From positions 73,556,685-73,620,684 of the forward strand of contig CM061238.1 of assembly GCA_030848705.1 (NCBI GenBank): a stretch of 64,000 nucleotides of DNA, written 5' to 3'. How positions within the stretch are numbered: position 1 is the first letter of the stretch; each line of letters begins with the position of its first letter. This document shows, one piece after another, positions 30,908-41,316 of this stretch. This DNA is from Heracleum sosnowskyi (lineage: Eukaryota > Streptophyta > Magnoliopsida > Apiales > Apiaceae). Both the position numbers and the translations under genes were made by a program. The notes beneath the pieces were generated by a model that was given only the letters and a program-made list of their open reading frames with translations, searched no databases and was not told the DNA's origin.

Positions 30908-32326
30908 ATGGAGAGAGATGGGAGTTCTTCAAGTTCTTTTCTAATGGGAGAAACAGCACAGGAAAAGGGCTTACCACATGTACCGCAGTGCTATACACTC
31001 CCAACTTCAAATAGGCCAAGCTTGAATCCGGAGACTATGAATGTGCATGTTGTCGATTGGGCTGCCCTCAATAATCCTGATCAACGCTCCGATACCATCA
31101 ATGAGATTAAAATTGCTTGTTCTCGCTCTGGCTGTTTTCAAGTAAGTCTCTGATACAGAGTTACTTTTATGTTCTGTTTTTGGTAGTCATTCAGAATTTT
31201 CTACACTCTCAGAAACTTCGTCAAGTTTTGAACTCTCTATTAAGTTTTCATAACCAAGTTGCAACTACTGTGTGTACGAGGAAATATCAAGTTCTAATTT
31301 TTTATATAAAAAAATGCATGTAAAAGATTATCAATCATGGAATAGCTCAATCTGTTCTTGATGGAGCTCTTGAAACGGCGTTCAATTTCTTTAAGATGCC
31401 AACAAAAGAGAAAATGAAGTTCATGTCTAACGACGTCCACAAACCAGTTAGATACGGAACCAGCTTGAAAGATGGATTAGACAAGTTCCAGTACTGGAGG
31501 GTTTTTCTTAAACATTATGCCCATCCTCTCAGGCAATGGCTTGAACAATGGCCTGCTAACCCCCCCGAGTACAGGTAAACTTTTTTCCTTTCGGTATTTA
31601 GCCGTTTTTAATAAAAGATGTATTGTCCCTGATTCTGTATAAAACATAATTTTAAGCATACACGATGAATACATCAGCATTCTAGTCTAATAATGGAATG
31701 TGTCACATTATTTTATATTTTGCTTTAACATGTTTGAGGTACATGCTTACAGAGAACAAATGGGAAAATTCGCTACAGAGGTGAATAAAATAGCTGCTGA
31801 ACTGATGAAAGCAATAACAGAGAGCTTGGGTCTTGGCCCAACATACCTGAGCCACAAAATGGAAAACGGAATGCAAGTCATGGTCATTAATTGTTACCCG
31901 CCATGCCCGAACCCCAGTCTCTCACTAGGCCTTCCACCTCACTCTGACTACAGCTGCTTCACTATTGTGCTACATAGCTCCCAAGGCCTTGAAATTATGG
32001 ACAGGAGCGATGGCACGTGGAAATTTGTACCAGACCTTCACGGTGCCCTGACGGTCCATGTAGGTGACCACATTGAGGTGCTAAGCAATGGCATTTACAA
32101 GAGCATGGTACACAGAGTTACGCTTAATCGCAACGAGACAAGGATTTCCATTGCTTCTTTACATAGTTTAGGAATGAATGAGAAGATGGAGACTGCAAAA
32201 GAGCTAGTAGACGATGAACATCCTAAAGGCTGCAAGGAAAGCAGCTTCATGGATTTTATCAACTTTCTATCCAAGAATAACATTGCAGAGGGAAGCTTTA
32301 TTGAAACACTTAAACTTAAGAATTAA
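30908..32326 (+). CDS. 2-oxoglutarate/Fe(II)-dependent dioxygenase, three exons, 351 aa
   Basis: Exons 30908-31141, 31327-31574 and 31753-32326 join in frame through GT-AG introns to 351 codons. Exon 1 begins MERDGSSSSS and holds the DIOX_N domain, ending SRSGCFQ; exon 2 continues IINHGIA. Exon 3 holds the double-stranded beta-helix core. Iron ligands are H224, D226 (PPHSDYS) and H281 (MVHR); the 2-oxoglutarate site is R291-x-S293. YPPCP (209-213) and HPKG (317-320) motifs are typical of the plant DOXC class. These soluble enzymes oxidise small molecules in hormone or specialised metabolism, using 2-oxoglutarate and O2. The substrate cannot be told from sequence; the closest remembered type is the 2-ODD19-like group. 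No stop or missing catalytic residue was found, so it is probably functional. Confidence 0.85.
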
Positions 32327-33412
32327 GCTCTTGTACTGCTCAAGCTTGCTAATTTGAATTTGCAATGTTTGTTGAAGTTGCACATGTTTTGTTTGTTTTC
32401 TATTTTTTTTTTGTTTGGTAAGTTGTTTGTTTGTTATTTTGTTGTATCTGTCTAATTTGATTTCACCTATTGTACCACGTTTTAATGTATTACATCAATC
32501 CATTTCCAAAGGTAATGTATCTTGCTAATTTGTGAATTTTCACCCAAATTGTATACTATATATAAACTTAGAGTTTGTACTTCAAAAATCAGTACACACA
32601 TACATATGTTGTGCTCTGCAACTACAACTACAACTAGCAAATACAACACATAAAAAAGATTGCAAAAGTCCTCTCTGTGTAATGTCCATTTATAATTCCA
32701 AACTAATCATGCTTATGTTTATAATTGAAGGGGGCATGTTCTACAAAATGTTGGATTGTTTTTGTAAACATTTCCCAGTTGGTGAAATCACTCAACTAGT
32801 GGTCGCTTAGTTGTGATAATGTATGGACTTACTGTCTAATTATCTGAAATGGTCGAACCAGAGCATATGTTTGGATAAGGTTAATACAGGTGTGCAGGGT
32901 TGTTTTACAGACCGGGTTGGAGAACATGAGACGGTCTTACCTTCTTCGACGCCACGATGACACTGATCCCTCAATCGATCTGCTATAGTAGCCTGCAAGG
33001 AAACTGTGCACCAAAGTGTCACTTGAAGGCCTGTTCTTACTTACGACAACCTCTATCTTATGAAGGTCCACAACGGTTCCATCTGTTGAGATGACTTTCT
33101 AAGGAAGGATACTTGATCTAAATAAATTAGGTTTTCAATAGGTCTATTACAAAAAAGAATCAAAATTGTCTTGAAACACCTTATTCTCCAGATTTATGAG
33201 AACAGCTAGTAGGTTAGTCTATTCAAATGGCATAACAAGAAACTCACAAATTCCGAAAATTGTCAATATATAACATATGCAACGTGATTTTCATTTAGTT
33301 AGAGTACATTTATAAAGAATTGATATATACGTAAGGCGAAAACATATTATGAAACTATTAATATTATGTGAAAGTCGTCCTTGCAGTGTATAACTCATTT
33401 TTTTATATATTA
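32327..33412. other. Dioxygenase 3' flank, non-coding
   Basis: A T-rich downstream region (32380-32430) is likely 3' UTR. The rest shows no gene or repeat I can support. Confidence 0.4.
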
Positions 33413-33662
33413 CTCCCTATATCCCTCTCATTTCTTTACAGTTTTTTTATATTGCTTGGCACGCATTTTAAGGCCCCTATAAAGTATAATTCTACAACTT
33501 ATTTTCAAAATTTTCTTTTTCTAAATAAAAATTTAAACATTATACTTTTATTCAGAAGAAAAAAATATTTAAAATAATTTATAGAAATATATTTTATAGG
33601 AGCCTTAAAATGTGTGTCGAGCCCCCGTCCCCCAATGTAAAGAACTCAGGGGACATAGGGAG
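33413..33662. mobile_element. Stowaway MITE, 250 bp
   Basis: Terminal inverted repeats begin CTCCCTATATCCCTCTCATT on the left and, inverted, CTCCCTATGTCCCCTGAGTT on the right. TTCTTTACA and GCATTTTAAGG are shared further in, so the inverted repeats extend about 65 bp. A TA flanks each side. It is non-coding. It needs a mariner-like transposase in trans. Confidence 0.88.
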
Positions 33663-33681
33663 TACATACATATTTTTACAT

Positions 33682-34175
33682 TGTTAGATATAATTGCTGA
33701 CGTTTATTCATCAGTGTTTAAGTACCAGGTACATATCAGAGTTTATCTAGAAGCCAGTCAGAGTTTGATAAAGTCTGACGTGGTGATAGTTGAATTAGCT
33801 GTCGGTGCAAAGATAAAGATTCTAGAAGCAATATATTCTGAAGATGGAAAGAAGCAGAATATATTGATACAGCTAAGGAAACAGAATAGAAGACTGAAGC
33901 AATCCTTGATTGATAATAATTGTATAGCTAATTTATAGGAGTATCAATTAGATAAGGATTGTGTAACTGTGTACTATATAAACACAGATAGGTTATCCCT
34001 AGAAGGGATGCGATTATTGAAATATTATTCTTGTAACCTAGTAGCTCTTTGTGATTCATTAACATCACTAAGAGAGAATTATTTTAATATAATTCAGTTT
34101 GTTGATTTATAAACTTGTGTTCTTGATTGTTATTTTCATATATACTTGATTATATATTGTGTATTCGGCCTAACA
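33682..34175 (+). repeat. Element B 5' LTR
   Basis: 494 bp, TGTTAGATATAATTGC to GGCCTAACA. A TATATAAAC box lies at about 33976-33984. Confidence 0.95.
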
Positions 34176-34177
34176 AT

Positions 34178-34189
34178 TGGTATCAGAGC
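34178..34189 (+). other. Element B primer-binding site
   Basis: TGGTATCAGAGC, two bases after the LTR; initiator tRNA-Met type. Confidence 0.9.
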
Positions 34190-34238
34190 CAAGGCTGTTT
34201 AATATATACAGTTTTTCGATTCAAACACAGTAATAATC

Positions 34239-36563
34239 ATGTCTGAAGAAAATCAAACTTCTCCCAAGGTTGAACAGGTTAAACCTAATTCTGTGAGTCG
34301 GTATGAAACAATCAGGGTTCCAATTCTCAGGCCAGTGGAGTATCCAATTTGGAAGGTGAAGATGACCATGTTTCTGGAGGCTACAGATCCAGAATATCTT
34401 GACAGAATCAATGATGGTCCTCATATGCCGACTAAATTGTCTCCTGTTGTTGATGGTCAAGAACAAAAGACTGTTCCAAAGGAAAAGAAAGATATGACTC
34501 CTGAGGACATCTCATCAATTGCAAAAGATGCAAAGGTTATACATCTTCTCCACAGTGCTTTAGATAATGTTATGTCTAACAGAGTAATTGGTTGCAAAAC
34601 TGCAAAAGAAATCTGGGATGCTTTGGAAGTCAGGTGTCAAGGAACCACTACTATAAAGAAGAACAGGAAAACAATACTCACTCAGGAGTATGAGCACTTT
34701 GATTCAAGAGCCAATGAAACCTTGACTGAGACATATGACAGATTCTGTAAACTACTGAATGATTTATCTCTAGTTGATAAAGAATATGATCTTGAAGAAT
34801 CAAATCTCAAATTTCTCTTATCTTTACCTGAAAGATGGGATTTGAAGACAACAATTATAAGAGATAATTACGAACTTGCTGAAACTGAACTTGATGAGAT
34901 TTATGGGTTACTGAAAACTCATGAATTGGAAATAGAACAAAGAAACAGAAGATCAAGCAAGAAGACAAAATCTGTTGCTCTCAAAGTTGAGGAGAAGCCC
35001 ATCAAGAAGGAATCATCAAGGAAGAAAGCCAAGGGAAAGGCTCTAGTCATTAAATCTGAAAGTGAGTCATCAAACTCTGATGATGACTCAAACTCTGATG
35101 AAGCTTCTGACTCTGAGGATGATGAAGAACAGATGATGCAAATGGCTGCATTGATGGTGAAGACCTTCAAGAAGATGGGATTCAAGAACTTCAAGAAAGG
35201 AAAGAGATTCTCAAGGAAAGATTCAAACTCTGAAAGGAAAAGTTTTAGAAAGTCTGATGTAAGGGAGACCAAGTCTGGCAAGAAGGATAAATCTGAAATC
35301 CAGTGCTACAAGTGTAAGGAGATGGGTCACTATGCCCCAGAGTGCAAGAAAGGCAAATCTGAGAAAACACTCATCTCTAAAGGCAAAGACTGGGCAGATA
35401 CTTCAGACTCTGATGATGGAGTAAATTATGCTCTTATGGCAACTGTCAAAGATGAGACTGAATCATCTGAAAATAAGGTACCCCTAACTACTTATGCTTA
35501 TGATACTGATAATATATCTGAATTAAGAGTATATCTGAAAAGCGTACATGTTAGTTATAGGGATCAGACTTTAGAGAATGAGAGAATTAAATCTGAGAAT
35601 CTTAGTCTTAAAGATAGAAACAAGTTTCTTGAAGGAGAACTTGAAAAAATGAAGCAGATTCAAAAAGAAAGAGATGATGCTGTTTATGTTGAACAGGAGT
35701 TGCTCAAAAGATATAAGCAACTAGAATCTGATCTAGAAAAAGAAAGAAAAATAATCAAGACTTGGACAGACTCTGGAAGAGACACTCATCAAGTGTTTCA
35801 GACAGATTCTGTAGGTTTAGGCTATTGTGAAAATGATGAACTTAGGTTTAAAGACAAGGTTAAGGTTAAACCACAACTTAAACCTGTGAAATTTGTTCCA
35901 GAAACCAATAAGTTAAAATCTGTTGTAATAAGAGAAGCTGATATGGAATAAGATGAAACCTGTGAAAAACAGGAAAATATTATAACAGAAAATCTTATGG
36001 AAATAGAAGCTGTTAGAAAGCCAGTAAAAACTTGTGAAAAACAGGTTAATGTTGGTTTGATGACAGGAAAACAGTTCAATCATAAGCTCAAAGAGGTAAA
36101 ATCTGCCATGAACCCAAAAGGGTCCAAGAAGAATAGGAATGGAAAGATAGGCATAAATAATAGAAATAATCATTTGCCTACTGCTGGTGCTTCAAGGAAA
36201 ACATGTTATAATTGTGGTAGTTCTAATCATCTTGCTAGATTTTGCAATAAGAACAAACATATTAATTCTTTACCATCTACATCAGGAGCAAAGAATGATT
36301 ATGTAAGGATTAAACCACAGACTTTATGCACACACTGTGGGAGCACTTGACATTCTATTTATACTTGTAAGAGTTATCATGCTATTTATCATAACTATTA
36401 TGAGCCAAAGCCCAACTTGAAGTGGGTTAGAGCAAACTCTGCAAGTGTAAAGTCTGACAATGTTAGTTTAAACTCTGTTGATAGTGATTCCGCTGCAAAA
36501 GCTAACACTGTTAAGAAAGACAAAGGATCCAAGCAAGTATGGGTCCTTAAAACTAACACTTAG
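34239..36563 (+). pseudogene. gag: Element B gag with two nonsense codons
   Basis: The reading frame matches the 774-codon gag of element C in length and frame. It is broken by TAA at 35949-35951 and TGA at 36348-36350; the second replaces the Trp of the third zinc knuckle (CTHCGSTW in the intact arrangement). Each break is a single-base change relative to the homologous codon in C. The first 570 residues retain the UBN2-like core, the first zinc knuckle (CYKCKEMGHYAPEC) and the coiled coil, so a truncated Gag could still be made. The copy probably depended on Gag supplied by relatives, or acquired the stops after insertion. Confidence 0.9.
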
Positions 36564-36582
36564 TGTTTGTTTGTGATTGCAG
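36553..36582 (+). other. Candidate 3' splice site at the gag-pol junction (B)
   Basis: CTAAC (36553-36557) followed by TTTGTTTGTGATTGCAG ending at 36582; identical to the corresponding sites in A and C. The pol frame is closed by TGA just upstream of the acceptor. Confidence 0.55.
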
Positions 36583-39500
36583 GGTATAAAAGAGAGCACA
36601 CGTATCTTGGACAGTGGATGCTCAGGACATATGACTGGAAATAAAGCCCTACTATCAGACTTTGAGGAGAAGGCTGGCCCAAAGGTTTCCTATGGTGATG
36701 GCAACATAGGACACACTCTGGGATATGGCAATATTAATCTTGGAAGTGTCATCATCACAAATGTAGCTCTAGTCTCAGGACTCAAGCATAATCTGATATC
36801 TGTGAGTCAAATCTGTGACAGAGGAAACCATGTAGATTTTCATACTGAATACTGTGAAGTTATCAGTAAATCTACTGGAAAGGTTGTTTTAGTTGGAAAC
36901 AGGCGCAACAATATTTATGAAGCAAGTTTGGTAACAAACTCTGATGGAAAAACAGTGTGTCTGTCTGCAAGAATGTCAAATGAAGAGAGTTGGAAATGGC
37001 ATAAGAAGCTCTCTCATCTAAACTTGAACAACATCAATGAACTTATACGAAAAGATCTTGTAAGGGGACTTCCAAAGTCAATACTAAGCTTAGATGGTCT
37101 GTGTGATTCTTGTCAAAAGGCCAAGCAAAGGAAGTCATCTTTCAAGAGCAAATCTGAATCCTCAGTAGTGGAACCTTATCATCTTCTACATGTTGATCTC
37201 TTTGGACCAGTGAATGTGATGTCTATGGGCAGAAAGAAATATGCTCTAGTAATTGTTGATGAATATACTAGATATACATGGGTGTATTTTTTATCAAAGA
37301 AGGATGAAACTGCTCAAACTCTGATGGATCATGTAAACCTACTGGACAAAGGATCACAACACAAAGTGAAAATTATAAGAAGTGATAATGGAACTGAATT
37401 CAGAAACTCAATCATGGAAGCTTTCTGCAAGGAAAGAGGAGTGAAACAAGAGTTTTCTGCACCTGGAACTCCACAGCAGAATGGTGTAGTTGAAAGAAAG
37501 AACAGAACTCTAATTGAAGCTGCCAGAACTATGCTTGAAGAAGCAAAGTTGCCAACCTATTTCTGGGCTGAAGCTGTTCAAACTGCTTGTTTTACTCAAA
37601 ATGCTACACTGATCAACAAGCATGGTAAAACACCATATGAGATGGTGAAAAATAAGAAGCCAAATTTGAAATACTTTCATATATTTGGATGCAAATGCTT
37701 TGTGTTGAAGACTCATCCTGAACAGTTGACCAAGTTCGAGTTAAAAGCTGATGAAGGAATCTTTGTTGGCTATCCATTGTCAACAAAAGCATTCAGAGTC
37801 TACAATCTGAGAACAAGAGTGATCATGGAATCCATTCATGTGTCATTTGATGACAAGAAAATAACTGGACTTGAAGATGAAATTGAATATGATCAACTGA
37901 GCTTTGAAAATGAAGGTTTATTTTCTGATGATGTAAACTCTGATGAAGCAGTACCGACAAACTCTGACGAAGCATACTCTGAACCTCTACTGGTAAATAC
38001 TGGAGAAACTGAAAATTCTCAAATTGAACAAAATAGAGAACCAGTTGAGGGGGAGCGTGAAGAAGCTCAACAAGACACATCAAGTGAGTCAGTTGAGGAA
38101 ACTGATTCAAACTCTGACAGTTCAAACTCTGAGCCATCCAATTCAGGGGGAGCCTCAGATGCTGCAGAAAGTCAACATATGAATCAGGAGAGCATGGATC
38201 AAGGGGGAGGATCCGATAATGATGCAAGAAACCACTTACCAACAGCAAGAAAGTGGACACAGGCACACACACCTGATCTCATAATTGGAGATCCTGATGC
38301 TAGTGTGAGAACTAGAAGTGCAACAAATAATGAGTGTCTGTATCATGCTTTCTTGTCTCAAACAGAACCAAAGAAGGTGGACGAAGCTCTTCAAGATGCA
38401 AATTGGATTACAGCAATGCAAGAAGAGTTAAATGAATTTGAAAGAAATGAAGTCTGGACACTTGTACCTAGACCAAAGAATAGATCAATTGTAGGTACAA
38501 AGTGGGTCTTCAGAAACAAGACTGACAGTGAAGGTGTGATTACAAGAAACAAGGCTAGACTTGTGGCTAAAGGTTATTCACAACAGGAAGGGATTGACTA
38601 TGATGAAACCTTTGCTCCAGTTGCAAGATTGGAGGCCATAAGAATTTTTCTGGCCTATGCTGCACACAAGAAGTTTAAAGTCTTTCAGATGGATGTGAAA
38701 AGTGCTTTTCTCAATGGGAAGCTTGAAGAAGAAGTGTTTGTTGAACAACCACCAGGATTTGTAGATCCCAAGCATCCAGATTATGTCTACAGGCTTGACA
38801 AGGCATTATATGGACTAAAGCAAGCACCAAGAGCATGGTATGAAACTCTTGCTCAATTTCTTTTAGAAAGTGGGTTCACAAGAGGTACAATTGATAAAAC
38901 CTTGTTTTATTTCAATTCTGGTGATGATTTGCTTTTAGTTCAAATTTATGTAGATGATATTATCTTTGGATCTACTAATGACAAACTTTGTAAGAAGTTT
39001 GCAAAGCTTATGCAATCCAGGTACCAAATGAGCATGATGGGAGAGCTTAGTTACTTTCTAGGCTTACAGGTCAAGCAAACAAATGATGGTATTTTTATCA
39101 ATCAAGCAAAATATACCAGAAATCTTCTCAAGAAATTTGGTATGCTTGATAGTTCATCTGCTACAACTCCCATGGCTACTGCAACAAAGCTAGACAAAGA
39201 CACAGGAGACTCAGTAGATATGACAAACTACAGAGGAATGATAGGGTCTTTACTGTATCTTACTGCAAGTAGACCTGATATCATGTATGCAACATGTCTT
39301 TGTGCAAGATTTCAAGCAGATCCCAGAGAGCCTCATCTTACAGCTGTAAAAAGGATTTTCAAATATCTCAAAGGAACCATAACCTTGGGTTTGTGGTATC
39401 CTAGAGAATCAGAGTTTAAGTTAATTGGTTACTCTGATGCAGATTTTGCAGGCTGTAAGATAGACAGAAAAAGTACAAGTGGAAGCTGTCAATTCTTAGG

Positions 39501-39891
39501 TGACAGATTGGTTTCTTGGTACAGCAAGAAACAGAAATCAATTTCCACATCCACAGCAGAAGCAGAGTATATAGCTGCTGGTAGCTGTTGTGCACAGATT
39601 CTGTGGATGAAGAATCAGTTACTGGATTATGGGTTAAGGTACTCTAAAATACCTATTTTCTGTGATAACCAAAGTGCTATTGCTATGACAGGAAATCCAG
39701 TACAGCACTCCATGACCAAGCACATCAGCATAAGGTATCATTTTATCAGAGAACATGTGGAAGAAGGAAACATTGAACTTCATTTTGTGTCTACAGACCA
39801 ACAACTTGCAGATATCTTCACCAAACCTTTGAGTGAAGCTACTTTTACAAGATTGGTAAATGAACTTGGAATGATCTCTGGTTTTGACTAG
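36577..39891 (+). CDS. pol: Element B Pol polyprotein, about 1104 aa
   Basis: Full-length homologue of element A Pol with all catalytic landmarks: DSG protease, HHCC and DD35E integrase, YVDD reverse transcriptase, and RNase H with the SDADFAGC and EAEY motifs. It ends ISGFD. Like A it has no ATG and begins at a TTG next to CAG after an in-frame TGA; the frame is +1 to gag with no overlap. The linker between integrase and reverse transcriptase (about 430-590) is low-complexity (NSD, SNSE) and is encoded largely by repeats of the AACTCTGA motif. No stops are present, so the enzyme could be functional if expressed. Confidence 0.93.
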   Translation: MQGIKESTRILDSGCSGHMTGNKALLSDFEEKAGPKVSYGDGNIGHTLGYGNINLGSVIITNVALVSGLKHNLISVSQICDRGNHVDFHTEYCEVISKSTGKVVLVGNRRNNIYEASLVTNSDGKTVCLSARMSNEESWKWHKKLSHLNLNNINELIRKDLVRGLPKSILSLDGLCDSCQKAKQRKSSFKSKSESSVVEPYHLLHVDLFGPVNVMSMGRKKYALVIVDEYTRYTWVYFLSKKDETAQTLMDHVNLLDKGSQHKVKIIRSDNGTEFRNSIMEAFCKERGVKQEFSAPGTPQQNGVVERKNRTLIEAARTMLEEAKLPTYFWAEAVQTACFTQNATLINKHGKTPYEMVKNKKPNLKYFHIFGCKCFVLKTHPEQLTKFELKADEGIFVGYPLSTKAFRVYNLRTRVIMESIHVSFDDKKITGLEDEIEYDQLSFENEGLFSDDVNSDEAVPTNSDEAYSEPLLVNTGETENSQIEQNREPVEGEREEAQQDTSSESVEETDSNSDSSNSEPSNSGGASDAAESQHMNQESMDQGGGSDNDARNHLPTARKWTQAHTPDLIIGDPDASVRTRSATNNECLYHAFLSQTEPKKVDEALQDANWITAMQEELNEFERNEVWTLVPRPKNRSIVGTKWVFRNKTDSEGVITRNKARLVAKGYSQQEGIDYDETFAPVARLEAIRIFLAYAAHKKFKVFQMDVKSAFLNGKLEEEVFVEQPPGFVDPKHPDYVYRLDKALYGLKQAPRAWYETLAQFLLESGFTRGTIDKTLFYFNSGDDLLLVQIYVDDIIFGSTNDKLCKKFAKLMQSRYQMSMMGELSYFLGLQVKQTNDGIFINQAKYTRNLLKKFGMLDSSSATTPMATATKLDKDTGDSVDMTNYRGMIGSLLYLTASRPDIMYATCLCARFQADPREPHLTAVKRIFKYLKGTITLGLWYPRESEFKLIGYSDADFAGCKIDRKSTSGSCQFLGDRLVSWYSKKQKSISTSTAEAEYIAAGSCCAQILWMKNQLLDYGLRYSKIPIFCDNQSAIAMTGNPVQHSMTKHISIRYHFIREHVEEGNIELHFVSTDQQLADIFTKPLSEATFTRLVNELGMISGFD
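38040..38215 (+). other. Cluster of internal polypurine-like G5AG motifs in pol (B)
   Basis: GAGGGGGAGCG, CAGGGGGAGCC and AAGGGGGAGGA occur within about 170 bp in the integrase-RT linker. Counterparts are in A (about 19890-20055, minus strand); C keeps two of the three and has G4AG at the middle one (about 57350-57515). They resemble the 3' polypurine tract core GGGGGAGA. Confidence 0.5.
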
Positions 39892-40496
39892 AGATACGGG
39901 TTAGACTCAAAAACTATACATGTTTGATTGTTATTGCTCATGATTCCTTGCATGTATTAACTGTTATGAGTACCAGTGTCATAAACTCTGAAAGTAAACT
40001 CTGATGCTAAACTCTGTAAGTCATAAAGTGTTGGTCATACTCTGATAGTTAAAGTCTAATGCTATACTCTGATTGTAATTTTGTCTGAAACATATGGACC
40101 AATGAAGAAATTTGTATGAAACATAATTCTCAGTAAGTAATTGTGAATCCTTAAGAGTTGTTTAGATTCTGATCTCAAATATGTGCAGTAAGTTAACACA
40201 GCATGATACTGTCTCTATATTTATAGCATCTCTTAGTTTATTGATTCTATACACTGAAGTTGTATTAGCTGTTTGCATTTTCTCTCATAAATTAATTACA
40301 TTAACTGATGAAAAGTCTAAACTCTGATTATTAATTATAAATAATTCACCCTCAAATCAAAAGATGCCAAAAAGAGCACAAATTCCTTTGAGATCATGTT
40401 GTGCCTAGGAAGATCCAGGAACTTATTGTATGAAATAAGAGCTAAAATCTTTGATTTTTGGTGACTAGTGCCAACCACTGATTACTGGAAAAATTA

Positions 40497-40500
<4 letters not shown>
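39892..40500 (+). other. Element B post-pol spacer
   Basis: Non-coding. It has many AAACTCTGA/ATACTCTGA motifs at about 39980-40075. Collinear with the same spacer in A and C. Confidence 0.7.

Positions 40501-40557
<57 letters not shown>
40501..40557. repeat. (TA)n microsatellite
   Basis: About 28 TA repeats at the position where element A has poly-A (sense) and element C an A-rich tract. It is followed by GAAGGGGGTGAAGAA. Confidence 0.95.
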
Positions 40558-40560
<3 letters not shown>

Positions 40561-41164
40561 GGGGGTGAAGAATAAAAGATATATCCAAATGAAAGGATAT
40601 CAAAATACAGAGTTTAGATATAAAAATCGGATTTTATGTTTTACATGAGAGTTTAGGCAACCAGTTTTTACTACTTAAGTTTGTGGATTTTATGCACTTT
40701 GAGATGGTCTAAATATTCATATTCAGTAAACTCTGCTATAGCACACACAATTATTCACACCTGTACAGTTTGAGAAAAGAGTTTATTGACAAAGAAGGAC
40801 AAATGGTAAATACTGATGTATTGTAAGAAATACGCCGAGGTAATTTTGTTTTAATCTCTGATGATTAAAATGATTTCTTTGTTTCAGACATTTTATAATT
40901 TTGAGATTAGACAATTGTTTAGAAATATGAAAGAGTAAGAGTACAAACGGTTCAAATTTGCTTTAAACAGAGGAGAGAGGTTAATTGCCCAGAAGAGTGT
41001 AACAGGCGGTAATTATTGCTGTTTTTACTACGCATGCGCATTGGAAACTGTAAATAATTAGTTGTCCGTCATTACATGTGTGCCATGTGTCCCACTCAAA
41101 TAATGAAAGGAGTAAGACAGTTGTGTATTAATGATTAAAAACTGTTCAGTTTTTAATTTTTTAA

Positions 41165-41316
41165 TTTCATATTTATACAATACACCCACATACGTCTAAA
41201 CCTTTCACATCTTACTTCAATTTACACACACACATATTCACAAACACTTCCCTGCTCACAAACTCTTACGAAGCTTTTGAATCAGTTTCTTTGATTTTTC
41301 TTCTCAATTCGTACTA
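41165..41316 (+). promoter_or_regulatory. Candidate promoter and leader of element B ORF3
   Basis: An ATATTTATAC box (about 41169-41178) is followed by a CA/CT-rich leader of about 130 bases without ATG up to the ORF3 start at 41317. The layout resembles a plant RNA polymerase II promoter and 5' UTR. Activity is inferred. Confidence 0.4.

Noticed and set aside
36561..36585. Programmed frameshift or stop readthrough to join gag and pol
   Set aside because: The pol frame has a TGA after the gag stop in all three copies, so the frames do not overlap; readthrough stays in the wrong frame.
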